A stretch of DNA of 64,000 nt from assembly GCA_019802505.1 (NCBI GenBank), contig JAFMOC010000032.1:162501-226500 (forward strand), written 5' to 3'. The notes below the pieces were generated by a model. The model searched no databases and was not told where the DNA came from. It saw only the letters and a program-made list of their open reading frames with translations. The DNA is from Corydoras sp. C115. Taxonomy: Eukaryota; Chordata; Actinopteri; Siluriformes; Callichthyidae. Shown here piece by piece: positions 52,827 through 64,000 of this stretch (position 1 is its first letter; every line of letters begins with the position of its first letter). A program made the position numbers and the translations under genes.

Positions 52827-53725
52827 CCTTTAAATGTACTACTAATTATAAGGTAACAATAATACAATCTTAGAAATCAATTAGATGTTGTTTACCATCA
52901 GAATATTGGAAAACCTACAATTTGTAAACTTAGTTTGTTCTTTCAAAAATTTATTTTGGAAATACAAAGTGAATCCCAAATGGGTTTAAGTTAATATTTA
53001 TAATTATGTTTTGGAACTGCTTCTAAAAAATAAGATTATAATGTACTTAACATTTTTGCAAATGTTATTTTTCTTTTTTTTTTTTTTTAAACTTTACTTA
53101 CATTTGTTTTCCCCATATTTGTGACCATCACATTAATATGTAAATATTTCGAATTATTATTAAGGAAATTAAATTTTAAATGATCTTTAAGAGGCACAAA
53201 AAGCTGATTTATCACCATGTTTTGAACTGAAATCTAATAATGGTTTATAAAAAGCACTATTAAATACATTAAGGGCTATACTGTAGTTCATCAGAGAAAT
53301 TAAATGATCTGAAATTAACTGTTACAATGGATAAATATTTAATAATGATGTAAAGGCTGTTTTTTAATTAATTTTTAAAAGCTTGACTGATTGTTACTTG
53401 TAAATATGTAGATACACAGTCATATGTAAAATATATGTTATATAATATTTAAGAAGTAAATAAAAGTAGAATTAGTTACAATTTGTGTGAATTGTTTAGA
53501 AGATATTAATGTAACTTCTTTGCAAGTAATATTTGTAACCTATGTTCTCACGAAAATCTAAAGGATAATGATTTTTTTGGGGTCCTTTAACAAACATCAT
53601 GATCCCATAAGTGAAGTGTAATCTGTTTGGTACTTTGCAGCCTCGTACAGAAAGTTAGATGCATACTGTCTGGGTGGATTTTGGTCAGTAAATCGAATGC
53701 TACTTGAAATTATGTAACTGAAAGT

Positions 53726-53850
53726 CAGGGGCAGCACATTGATGCAGTGATTATTGTTCTCAGGATCCTGGGTTTGATTTCCAAGCAGACTGTTTAAAAA
53801 TCCTTTCTGCCTGGAATTTGCAGGTTCTCCCTATGGCTTTTTTGTTTAAC
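53726..53850 (+). mobile_element. Old, degenerate SINE family A copy
   Basis: GGGCAGCACATTGATGCAGTG and a box-B-like GGGTTTGATTTCC followed by TGCAGGTTCTCCCTATGG match the family head with many changes. Confidence 0.55.
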
Positions 53851-53879
53851 ATGTTGTTTGGAAAACCTAAAATCATAAC

Positions 53880-54730
53880 TTGTTTAATTAATTACTTTTA
53901 GTTTGTCCAAAATTATTTATTCATTGAATTAGTAACAGCATAAAGTCTAACAAGTATAGTAATACAGGAATTAAAATGTTCTGTTGGATGGTTTTGAGGC
54001 AGAAGTTTATGTTGAAGTGAATCACAAATGGGTTAAAGTTTTTTAATTTATAAATGAGTTTTAGTAATACTTCAAAATAAAAAATAGGAATACAGTTGTA
54101 AAGTTAAGAATATTCATAGGTGCATATTTAGTAAATATTTAACATTTTGGGATATGCTATTTTTTTTTTTAAGATTTATTTTAAGTTATTTTTTCACATA
54201 TTTAGGGTTTTCACATTATTATGTGATGTATTTAGTTTTTATTAAATTGTAGATGAGTCCAAAGGGGCACAATAAGCCGATTTATCATGTTTTCAACTAA
54301 AATCTAATAATTCTATTAGATTTAATTCTAAATAAAAGCACTATAAAATGCATTTAGTGCTATTCTGTAGCTAATCAGAGAAATGAAATGTTCTAAAACA
54401 AGCTGTTACAATGCATAAATGTTAAATAATAATGGGGAAAGTCTGTTTTTTTAAATCACCTATAATAGCTAAAATGATTAGTACTTTAATCTATTATACA
54501 AATATTATATTTGTAGATATGTATTTATTTACTGTGTCTATGCTATTTAAGAAATCAATAAAAGTAGAATTTGTGTTTTACAAGTTGTGTGACTTTTTTG
54601 TGAATGTATTAATGTAACTAATTTGCAAGTAACATTTGTCACATACATTCTCACAAAGATCCAAAAGAAAATGATTTATGTTGGGTCCATAATCGAAAGT
54701 CATGATCTCATAAGTCATTAGGGAGAGAAC
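53880..54730 (+). repeat. Orphan second copy of a lectin 3' flank
   Basis: Aligns in order with 52900-53640 (conserved AATCTAATAAT, GCACTAT, CATCAGAGAAAT-type words, AATAAAAGTAGAATT). It is also homologous to the flank after lec1 (27400-27900). No lectin exon precedes it. Confidence 0.7.
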
Positions 54731-55366
54731 TTACTGAGCTATGTTTAGGGATGTAGGTACTCTTACATGATATCAGTTGATTAATGGCTTGCTAGATACT
54801 TACGTAATGTACACACATACTTTGCCATATTATATATTAATTTTAACTTGTTTTCACAGCCTTTCTCTGAAAGGTTTCTTAATTGTTTTGTCAGAAGACT
54901 TTTTATGATATACTGCTTTTTTGCCTATTTATTTTACGCCACATGTTCTATTCAGATCACACATTATGTGTTTAAGGTTAAATGTTAGTTTATTAAACAT
55001 TAAAATTTTTAATGGGCTGCTTTATTTACTAGGAACTTTTTACATGATGACATAATGTTGATTTTGTTTTGACACAGCTGAGGGAGTGCTGTTCACATAA
55101 TATTTAAGCTGTGATTTACTTAAATAAATATTATTCTGAAATGATCTTGGGTGGATTTCCCGAAAGCGAACGTTCTTAGCGAGTTACGAACAACTTTAAG
55201 AACGACGTAACTTTAAGAACGCCAAATTTAAGGCGGTTTCCCAAAAGCCTTCTTAAGTCTCCTAGACTAAGAGAGACTTTTAAGTCGTTCTTAGTAGACT
55301 CCGCCCCTGAAAAGGCACCGTCAGTCGAAAACTGAATCACAGATTACCACACAATCTCTCATTACA

Positions 55367-55718
55367 TTCATTCATTCATTCATTATCTCCCGCTTTATCC
55401 TCTATTAGGGTCGCGGTGGGGTTCCCCATGCCCATCCAGGGGAGAACGTCTCGGGCGCTGGGCAGATACACCCAGGACAGGGCGCCAATCCATCGCTGGG
55501 TACACTCACACACTCAAACACACTCTATATGGGGCAATTTAGGGAACTCAATTAACTTGATCCATGTTTTTGGACTGTGGGAGGAAACCGGAGAACCCGG
55601 AGGAAACCCACGCGGACACGGGGAGAACATGGAAACTCCACCCAGATGGGGATTCGAACCGGGAATCCCTAGCGCTGAGAGGCGAACGTGCTAACCACTA
55701 AGCCACCGTGCTGCCCAG
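55367..55718 (-). mobile_element. SINE family A, antisense, inside the Harbinger-like element
   Basis: Perfect duplication TCTCTCATTACA (55355-55366 and 55719-55730). Among the least diverged copies here. Confidence 0.92.
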
Positions 55719-56159
55719 TCTCTCATTACAATGCACCAAAAATAAACTAATAATTTTGAAAATATTTTTAAAAAACTATATAAACACTAAATAATCATAT
55801 TTAAATTAGGCTACTGTTACAAAAAGCGGGAAACAACCAATTTTTGACCAATCGCTTACCAAGCAAGCTTATCCATGGGTGCACTTTTAACCAGAATTCA
55901 TAATTCAGTGGCATGGCAAACCAACATAATAATATACACTTTTCTGAAAGCAAACTAAATAAGATGCTTGAATAAGTAGAACAAAAAGACAAATTATATC
56001 CATTATTACATTATTTTCCAAAGCACGAGATAGTTCCACCAACAAAGAAGAAAGTGGAGGATGTATGACAAACGATCAGTGCTTGCAATTCAACTAATAG
56101 TTCAGGCATAAACTGCATTTGGCAGGAACATGAATGCCGTCTTCATTCTCACATTCTTC

Positions 56160-56510
56160 ATATTCATTCATTCATTATCTCCCGCTTTATCCTCTATTAG
56201 GGTTGCGGTGGGGTTCCCCATGCCCATCCAGGGGAGAACTTCTCGGGCGCTGGGCAGATACACCCAGGACAGGGCGCCAATCCATCGCTGGGCACACACT
56301 CACTCACACAGACACACTCTATATGGGGCAATTTTGCGAATTCAATTGACTTGATCCATGTTTTTGGACTGTGGGAGGAAACCGGAGAACCCGGGGGAAA
56401 CCCACGCAGACACGGGGAGAACATGGAAACTCCACCCAGATGGGGATTCGAAGCAGGAATCCCTAGTGCTGAGAGGCGAATGTGCTTACCGCTAAGCCAC
56501 CGTGCCGCCT
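56160..56510 (-). mobile_element. SINE family A, antisense, inside the Harbinger-like element
   Basis: Full length, with box B changed (TTCGAAGCAGG). Followed by a (TTTA)n run. Confidence 0.88.
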
Positions 56511-56544
56511 ATAATTATTTATTTATTTATTTATTTATATATCC

Positions 56545-57044
<500 letters not shown>

Positions 57045-58581
57045 ATTTAAATCTGGAAACTAAAGATATCTATAAAATAATCATAATGTATAAAATAATA
57101 CGTGACTAAAATACTGAATTCCAGGTGATAATATTAGTGCTTATTTTATTTCTGTGCGATTTAAACAACCAGTACGTCTGTGAGTCTTTGTTCGCTGCCA
57201 GTTACGAACTTCTTAGTGAGTTACGAGTGGGTCTGAGCATTCGTAAGTTACGAGCGATTTTAAGAATGACTTAAGCTACGCATGCATTCGGGAAAGCCTC
57301 GTAAATTTAAGAACGTTCTTAAGTACGAAGTTACGAAGTACTTAGCGCTACGACACTTTTGGGAAATCCACCCCTTATCTATATATTGTGATTGGCATTA
57401 TAAATAAATACAACACGTTGAAACTCAGCATTTTGAATTCAGTGTGACATCTTTGTATTAAAAAAAAAAGTGGAACTACAAGAACTACCTGCTGATCAAA
57501 TGTATCATTCTTACTCTGTTAGGAAATGTCTGTTTTTCTCTCTAGGGTTTGTTTTCTTGTTCAGAGTACTGACTTAAATTCAAAAAGAAATTATTTGGAT
57601 CACGTGACTAGAACATTTGTCATTTTTGTCTAAATGAGTAATTTTAGTTTGATTGCTTCAAAACATCAGTTTTTGATGAAACACAGATGCAGGACCGAAA
57701 TAGCCATGATCAACACATGGACATGGCAGGGTTTTTGTATTTAGTGCTATACTGACACCTGCATTTTGTAGAAATGATGAGCAGGTAGAACTGATCTTAT
57801 ATAAACCATTTTACTCTCCCTCAGTCAGTTTGGATTAAACCTTAGTCAATTAAAAAAAAATTAAAACAGTCTTATAAATAGTAATGGGTTTCTTTATGAA
57901 CTGGGTTAAAGGAAATGCTGTGAATGTAGTGGACTATTAGAATTAGGTACTATTCTTTGTTTGAATGTTTATTGTCCAATTTAATAGCCACAGCTATTGT
58001 GTGTCATTTTCTTTCATAAAATACAGTTGTAGGTTACAGTTTCTCTCTGCTGTTTTTGTGTGGTTGTGATTATGTTCATCAATGCAGCAGTACAGGAACT
58101 CAGATAAATTCAGAAACTGTTCAAACTGTAGTGGTTATCTAAGCATTGTGAGGTCACGTGAGGTCACTGATTGGTTTAAGAAACATGAAAATATTTTTTG
58201 CTTTTCTAGCCTTCACTGTCCAAAGATCTAAATATTATAAAGCATATTAGTACCTTTATCTAATCTTATCTTTATCTGTGGCAACTGGAACCTTCTTGTC
58301 CATGTGGGTCAATATTTTTAAAACAGCTTTAAAACAATAGAATCTCTGCCTCAACAAAAATGCTGCAGAGTTAAAGGCTAAATGAACCTCAATGTGCTTT
58401 TAGATGACAAGCCACATGATGATAATACCACAGAGATGGTTAGAAATTGACCCTGGAGTCAGTGAGACAAAATTCTCCAACAGAAGCACATTTTTTTCAA
58501 AATCCAATCATTAAGTTCAAGACAGTTTTGGGAAATTATGATGTTTGTGCTTTTTTAAATTATTTTGAAATGTTTAATTTA

Positions 58582-58669
58582 GTGCCCAGCGATGGATTGG
58601 CGCGCTGTCCTGGGTGTATCTGCCCAGCGCCCGAGACGTTCTCCCCTGGATGGGCATGGGGAATGAATG
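58582..58669 (+). mobile_element. 88-bp SINE family A fragment with perfect flanks
   Basis: Perfect 13-bp duplication AATGTTTAATTTA (58569-58581 and 58670-58682). Only GTGCCCAGCG to GGGCATGGGG plus GAATGAATG remain: 5'-truncated and missing the GATAAAGCG part. Confidence 0.9.
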
Positions 58670-58899
58670 AATGTTTAATTTAAATATTGTTTTAACTAAA
58701 CAATGAATTGTTATAAGGAGGATCAAAAACTATATAGCATCACATGTTTATCTGCAATCATGCAAGTAATTTTATTTTTTATTTCTAAACAGTGCATCTT
58801 TATTTGTGCATAATAACACAGGTATTGTATTTTAGGGTTGTTTAAATGTCTGTTTAAAAGTCTGTAATTGAAAGATTTATTTATGTTTAATGTTTTTTA

Positions 58900-59249
58900 G
58901 GCACGGTGGCTTAGTGGTTAGCACGTTCGCCTCTCAGCGCTAGGGATTCCCGGTTCGAATCCCCATCTGGGTGGAGTTTCCATGTTCTCCCCGTGTCTGC
59001 GTGGGTTTCCTCCGGGTTCTCCGGTTTCCTCCCACAGTCCAAAAACATGGATTAAGTCAATTGAATTCTCAAAAAATTGCCCCATATAGAGTGTGTCTGT
59101 GTGAGTGAGTGTGTGCCCAGCGATGGATTGGCGCCCTGTCCTGGGTCTATCTGCCCAGCGCCCGAGACGTTCTCCCCTGGATGGGCATGGGGAACCCCAC
59201 CGCGACCCTAATAGAGGATAAAGCGGGAGATAATGAATGAATGAATGAA
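58900..59249 (+). mobile_element. SINE family A upstream of lec6
   Basis: Duplication TAATGTTTTTTA (58888-58899 and 59250-59261). Full length. Confidence 0.92.
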
Positions 59250-59529
59250 TAATGTTTTTTAAGTGCAACTTGTCATCTATTTATATGATGATGATAATAA
59301 TGGTTATTGATGAAGCACCTTTTATTTTAAGATCAGAGTTTTAAGGTCCTTTACAAATATTACAACATAATCAGCAAATAATGGCAAAAAAATACAGTGA
59401 TAAAAGCAAAAAAGAGTTTAATAAATTAATAGGCTGTTTAAATATGAACCAACCTGAATATGAATGGTTTTAATTTAACATATTTTGCATGTTTGTTTTC
59501 AATCTGTTAACTATGAAAACATCATTTCT

Positions 59530-59610
59530 ATGCAAATGAAATACTATTGAAAAAAAAGTTGTTAAACCAAAAAAACTGTTATTTGCATGGTAAATTCTTG
59601 TTCATATAAC
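59530..59610 (+). promoter_or_regulatory. lec6 promoter: two opposed octamers and a TATA-like box
   Basis: ATGCAAAT at 59530-59537, ATTTGCAT at 59581-59588 and TATAAC at 59605-59610. Both octamers are perfect, as in lec1. Confidence 0.5.
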
Positions 59611-59854
59611 AGTAGATGTTTGTGGAGAAGTTTAAAACTTCGTGGAGGGTTGAAGTAAATCATAAAGTAAATCATTGGTGTGTCGTGGTGAGTTACGTGC
59701 TTTTGCTTTTATTTAGACTTTTTTTTATTATTGCACTGAACTTAATGATGTAGGAACATGTTTAATATGACTCTGTTTTATTTATATATTTAACACTAGA
59801 AAGCTACGAACCATTGCTCATCGTTTGTTCTTTATTAATAGCTTCTCCTGCATC

Positions 59855-62800
59855 ATGAAGCAACTTGTTTTTCTATTCCTCTTTTTGGTTGGTAAGTGAG
59901 ATAATTAAATTTACATATATAGTGTATTAATAATGTATGAGTATCATTAAAGTTATTAGTTATTAATGATTAATACAAGGTGCTACACGTAAAATGTCAA
60001 TTTGCTTAGAACCTACAAAATCTGGAAACATTAAAAGTATTAAATGTGTCATCATGTGTTCTGCAAACTTTAAGATTGCTTTATTTGGATTATACTCACC
60101 ATCTATTATTAGGTACACCTTTAGATAACCGACAAAGTTTGCACAGCCTGTAATTGTAGAATTACATGGTGCCTCTATATGATAAGTGGAACATTTAACA
60201 TAGAAATGCAGTACAACTAATAAAGTGACCAGTAAGAATATAGTTAATTGTACACAATTTAAAAATTCTTCTTAAGCTCTAAAAAAACACAAGTTAAAGT
60301 GCAGGGATAACCATGAAATGGCATCCTGTAGCAGTAAAGGTTAAGAACCTGTTTTAAGGGGGGTATCGATGATCCTTGTATAATTAACATTCCGATTACT
60401 TACTCAAAGTCCTAACCCACCAACACTATATTCTATAATATACTATAGTCTATACTAACATAACATTGTTCCATGTTAGTTTGTTCTCTTGTAAGTTTTT
60501 TAAAGCTACAACAGTTTGTCTGTTTTATTTATTATTATTTATTTATTCACTATTTATTATTTATTATTAACTGTAGGACCCTTGCCTAGACCCTTTGGTG
60601 AAAATTATATGCACTTTGGTTAGGCATGATATAATGCTAGTAAATAATAAAGTACCAAAAAATGTAGATTTTCTTTAGTGATAATAATGTAATGCTTGAT
60701 TGATTAATTTAATATTGTTTAAAGGATAAAAACATACTTATATTTAAAATTAAATTATATATATAAAAAAAAAAACATACTCAGTGGATGTTTGGATGTT
60801 GTAAAATTATAAATCACCACATGCAATTACAAGTAAAGGTGGTTTATACAGGGGTCTTACAAAGCATCTTAATTCACCTTGAGTTCTAGTCTTACAATCT
60901 ATGACTGCTAATTATTTTAAAACTTGTGACGCTTTTTTTGAATTATGAACCTATATAATAATGTAATTGAATTTTGTCTACAGAAAATTTATGCCGATAA
61001 TTGTTTTTTTCAACAGGTGTTGTTCCGGTTACTTATTCCATTATTGTCAGACGTGAGTATTTTCTGATCAAGACACAGATGACTTGGCCTTTGGCACAGA
61101 ATTACTGCAGGAGTACGTATACAGATTTGGCAACAGTGGAAAGTCCCAAGGACTGGACAGAGCTGACAAAAGTAGTGGCAGGCCCAGATAGATCCGACCT
61201 TTTGTGGATTGGACTCTACAAAGACCTTGACAGCTGGCAGTGGACGTACAATAACATCTTACTGAAGGATTCTGCTTTTACGAATTGGAAATCTGCATAT
61301 CCTGCTTTTGGGCCTATGGCATTTTGTTCTTTAATTGGTACAGATGGATACTGGATCGACTGGAATTGTGTAGAGATTTTTCCCTTCATATGTTATGACG
61401 GTAGGTCAGCCTCCCAAATATAAGCTCAAAACTCAATCACATTATTAATGCAAGTTCTTTATTTTAGAATAAATAAACAATAAATGTTTACATTAATAAC
61501 ATGATTAATTTAATTTAGTTGATTGTTGCAAAAATGAACATAAAGGAAATATACAAACAGCCAGTTTTGCACAAAACACAATGACACAACAGTATGATTC
61601 CCTGTTGTTTTTTTTGTTTGGTTTTTTTACATTTAACTTAAAATTTAGCAAAAACATTAACAATGTGCAGTTAACTTTTTATTTAAAGCTTGTAGTCCAC
61701 TCCCTTTAGAACTTTTGCTATTTCTGCTTTAAGATCATCAAATTTATTACATTTATTAAAACATCACATTTATTTAAAGACTTTAAACATGATTATTTTA
61801 ACCAAGTTAAAGAAAGAAAATAAAAATAATGCATTCAGATAATAAAAATGTGGCGTCTGGATAGAGATTCCATGTTTTTCCCATGTCGACGTGGGATTAC
61901 TAGTTTCCTCCACAAATCAAAAACATGGATTCAAGGTGAATTGGCTGCTCTAAATTGCCCTTAAATAGTACGTGTTTGTCAGAGTGATGGATTGGCGCAC
62001 TGTCCTGGCTGTATTTGCCCAGCACCCAAACCACTTTCCTATGGATGGGCATGGGGAACCCCCCCCACCACAAACCCAGTCCCTCGTATTGGTTTAAGCG
62101 GAAGATAGTGAGATGAGAAATCTGTGAGAGGATCATGCAGTTTAACTTAAAATAATTTTCAGCAATTTTTTCAGGATGTAGGAGAGTTTCTCTGAATGAA
62201 CAGTTTGCATAAATTTTTGACTTTTTAAAGTTATAAAAAATTAAAAAAAAACACTGTTCATGTAAACTGTTTTAATTCTCAGGTATTTAGCCGTTACTTT
62301 GGGTGTCTTAGTGATTGGTTTGGTGTTTAGAGTTTTGAATTGTCTGACTGTGAAACTCTAAAGAGACAGTTTGGTAACATTTTCCAGTTTGATGTGAACC
62401 AACTAATCTTTTTTTGAGCCTTTCTTGCTATTATGCACATTTTCAAATGGGTTGTGAAGTTCCGACTTTGATAAATTTGTATTCTTACAATAAAATGAAA
62501 TAAAGAAACTTAAACAAGATAATATAAGATAAGAAATTCAGCTTTTCCAATCCCTTAACTTTTAAAGATTCTCTTTAAGTCTCTGTGTCCCACAATGTGA
62601 TTTTGTTACCTCATATTTATGTTAATTTATTATTAAATTGTGCAGTATTCATATAATTTAGTACGAGAAATATTTTTGCTTTTTTTTTTTTTTTTTTTTT
62701 GTAGAAAAATTCACTGGTGCCAGTAGATTTATTGGTTATAATACTCCTGCACTGACCTGTTATGGTGCACGAGCTTACTGTAGAATATTCCACACTGATT

Positions 62801-63356
62801 TGGCCAGTGCAATGGATGCAACAGACAATGATCAGATCAAGCAGGTGGCAATAACTCTGAACAATTATTGTTGCATTGGGCTTCACCGGAATGGCTATAA
62901 GTGGTCCGATGGGACCATTGGTTCTAATCTCCCATGGGTTTTTGGGAAGCCTGTTCGGGTTGGACCAACCTGTGCATATATTTCTACAGAATTGTTCACT
63001 GATTATTACTGCAGCACTCCATACAACTTCATCTGTGAGAAATGTAAGTTTATTTTCTGATTTTAATTTATTATAGAATTTGTTTTTACATATTTTGTAT
63101 ATTTAATTTAAGCACATGCTGTTACTGTAGTATTTCTGTAGGAAAATGAATAATGCAGTTTTAAAAATTGTGCTACCAGTTGTGGCCCCACCCTTCCACC
63201 ATTTACACAGGTCATGCTAACACAAAGGAATATTGTGTGTGGTTGTGTATGTTTTTCACAGTTATTCCCGTGACAAAACGGCAAGTAATAAAAGTGAATA
63301 TGCTTTTAAATGGGAACATTTTTGATTCCACAATGCAGTCAGCAGTTTTGGATCTG
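59855..63356 (+). CDS. lec6: two-CTLD C-type lectin, last exon beyond the window
   Basis: Four coding exons are visible: 59855-59891 (MKQLVFLFLFLVG), 61017-61400, 62705-63043, 63262-63356. The fifth, by alignment with lec5, should start about 150 bp after the window end. All visible frames and splice sites are intact. CTLD1 has LLWIGLYKDLDSWQW, no EPN/QPD (KSAYPAFG) and YWIDWNC. CTLD2 has three odd changes. The Trp before the first Cys is Cys (LTCYGARAYC), the WIGL Trp is Cys (NYCCIGLHR, so two adjacent cysteines), and the sugar loop is FGKPVRVG. This leaves three extra cysteines in one domain, which could pair, drive dimer formation, or show relaxed selection. Partner of lec5 in a pair duplication. 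Confidence 0.85.
61852..62118 (+). mobile_element. Old SINE family A copy in lec6 intron 2
   Basis: Orthologous to the old copy in lec5 intron 2 but longer: keeps the AAAACATGGATTCAAGG part that lec5 has lost. Confidence 0.75.
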
Positions 63357-64000
63357 GTGAGTTACATGATTTATATGTTGATCATAATAACTGTACACTA
63401 ACATCTTTACTGTTTTCTTTTTTGGTGTTATTATGAATAATAGACACCTTTCTGTGTTTAAGTACAAGTTTGTTTATAGGGCATATACTTTTACAGTTTA
63501 CCAGACTAATTATAATAAACAGTGCAAACATCATTAGTTTTGAAAATTGATCATATATTTAGTTACCAAAAAAAGTTTTATACTACACCAGTGGAAGGTA
63601 GATGTTTTTTTCAATATTGTTTCTAAAACACAACTTGCCACAAACTGCCAGCTTTCATTTAACCACACCCAAAATTAATTATTCTAAAAATATAATGCAA
63701 CTCGATATTCATATACTTGTGTCTTGTGTCCATTTTTAATGTTTAATATAAATTGGATTCTACAAATTTAAATTTCTTATAAAATTAAAATTTTGTGTCC
63801 ACTTGTGTCCAATTTTAAAGTTTAGTTTTCTGTGTGTACTTAATATAATTTATTGTTTGTGCACATGCATGAATTATTTTTTCAAATCATAAAATACAGC
63901 ATCACAACAATAATAAACATCATGATTTGGTGACCATGCCATAGACAATAGGTGCATTAGATGACTGAGAGGTCACTATGTCAGTGTAACTTACTGTGAT

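Overview
The window is a stretch of a ray-finned fish (teleost) nuclear genome. It has spliced genes with GT-AG introns, a CpG-rich housekeeping promoter, very many tRNA-derived SINE copies of a type common in fish, long (TA)n microsatellites, and remnants of hAT, pogo/Tigger, PIF/Harbinger-like, L2-like and other LINE elements. Every protein gene found lies on the + strand. Nothing in it looks bacterial, viral or CRISPR-like.

Layout: (1) 1-2789 holds the last three coding exons and poly(A) signal of a gene that starts before the window; the Ser/Trp-rich tail resembles TMEM131/TMEM131L, so that name is probable only. (2) 2790-4960 is intergenic, with a ~400-bp hAT-like MITE and SINEs. (3) 4960-18594 is plrg1 (pleiotropic regulator 1, a WD40 spliceosome protein), complete in 15 coding exons giving 513 residues, with introns full of SINEs, an L2 tail and a pogo/Tigger relic. 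(4) 18595-22846 is intergenic, with a tandem double SINE insertion and the left edge of the lectin duplicon. (5) 22847-64000 is a tandem array of six paralogous C-type lectin-domain genes (called lec1 to lec6 here).

Each lectin gene has the same five coding exons: signal peptide, CTLD1, CTLD2, and two short exons for a C-terminal tail that looks like beta-alpha-beta. The intron phases are 1, 1, 1 and 0 throughout. lec2, lec3, lec4 and lec5 are intact (317, 318, 323 and 315 residues). lec1 is a pseudogene, with a nonsense codon in CTLD1 and a 1-bp deletion in CTLD2. lec6 is open, but its last exon lies beyond the window. lec2 and lec3 are very recent duplicates, lec5 and lec6 are a second pair, and lec4 is the outlier. 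Five of the six copies (not lec4) carry, about 190-280 bp before the start codon, an octamer in the ATTTGCAT orientation followed 16-19 bp later by TATAAC. This resembles the layout of immunoglobulin light-chain V promoters.

The proteins are predicted to be secreted two-domain lectins of the fish CLEC20A-like / mannose-receptor-like type. Their Ca-dependent sugar motifs are mostly lost; only CTLD2 of lec4 keeps a QPD. The SINEs give a usable history because several copies sit in one paralogue while the same site is empty in another, with clear target-site duplications.
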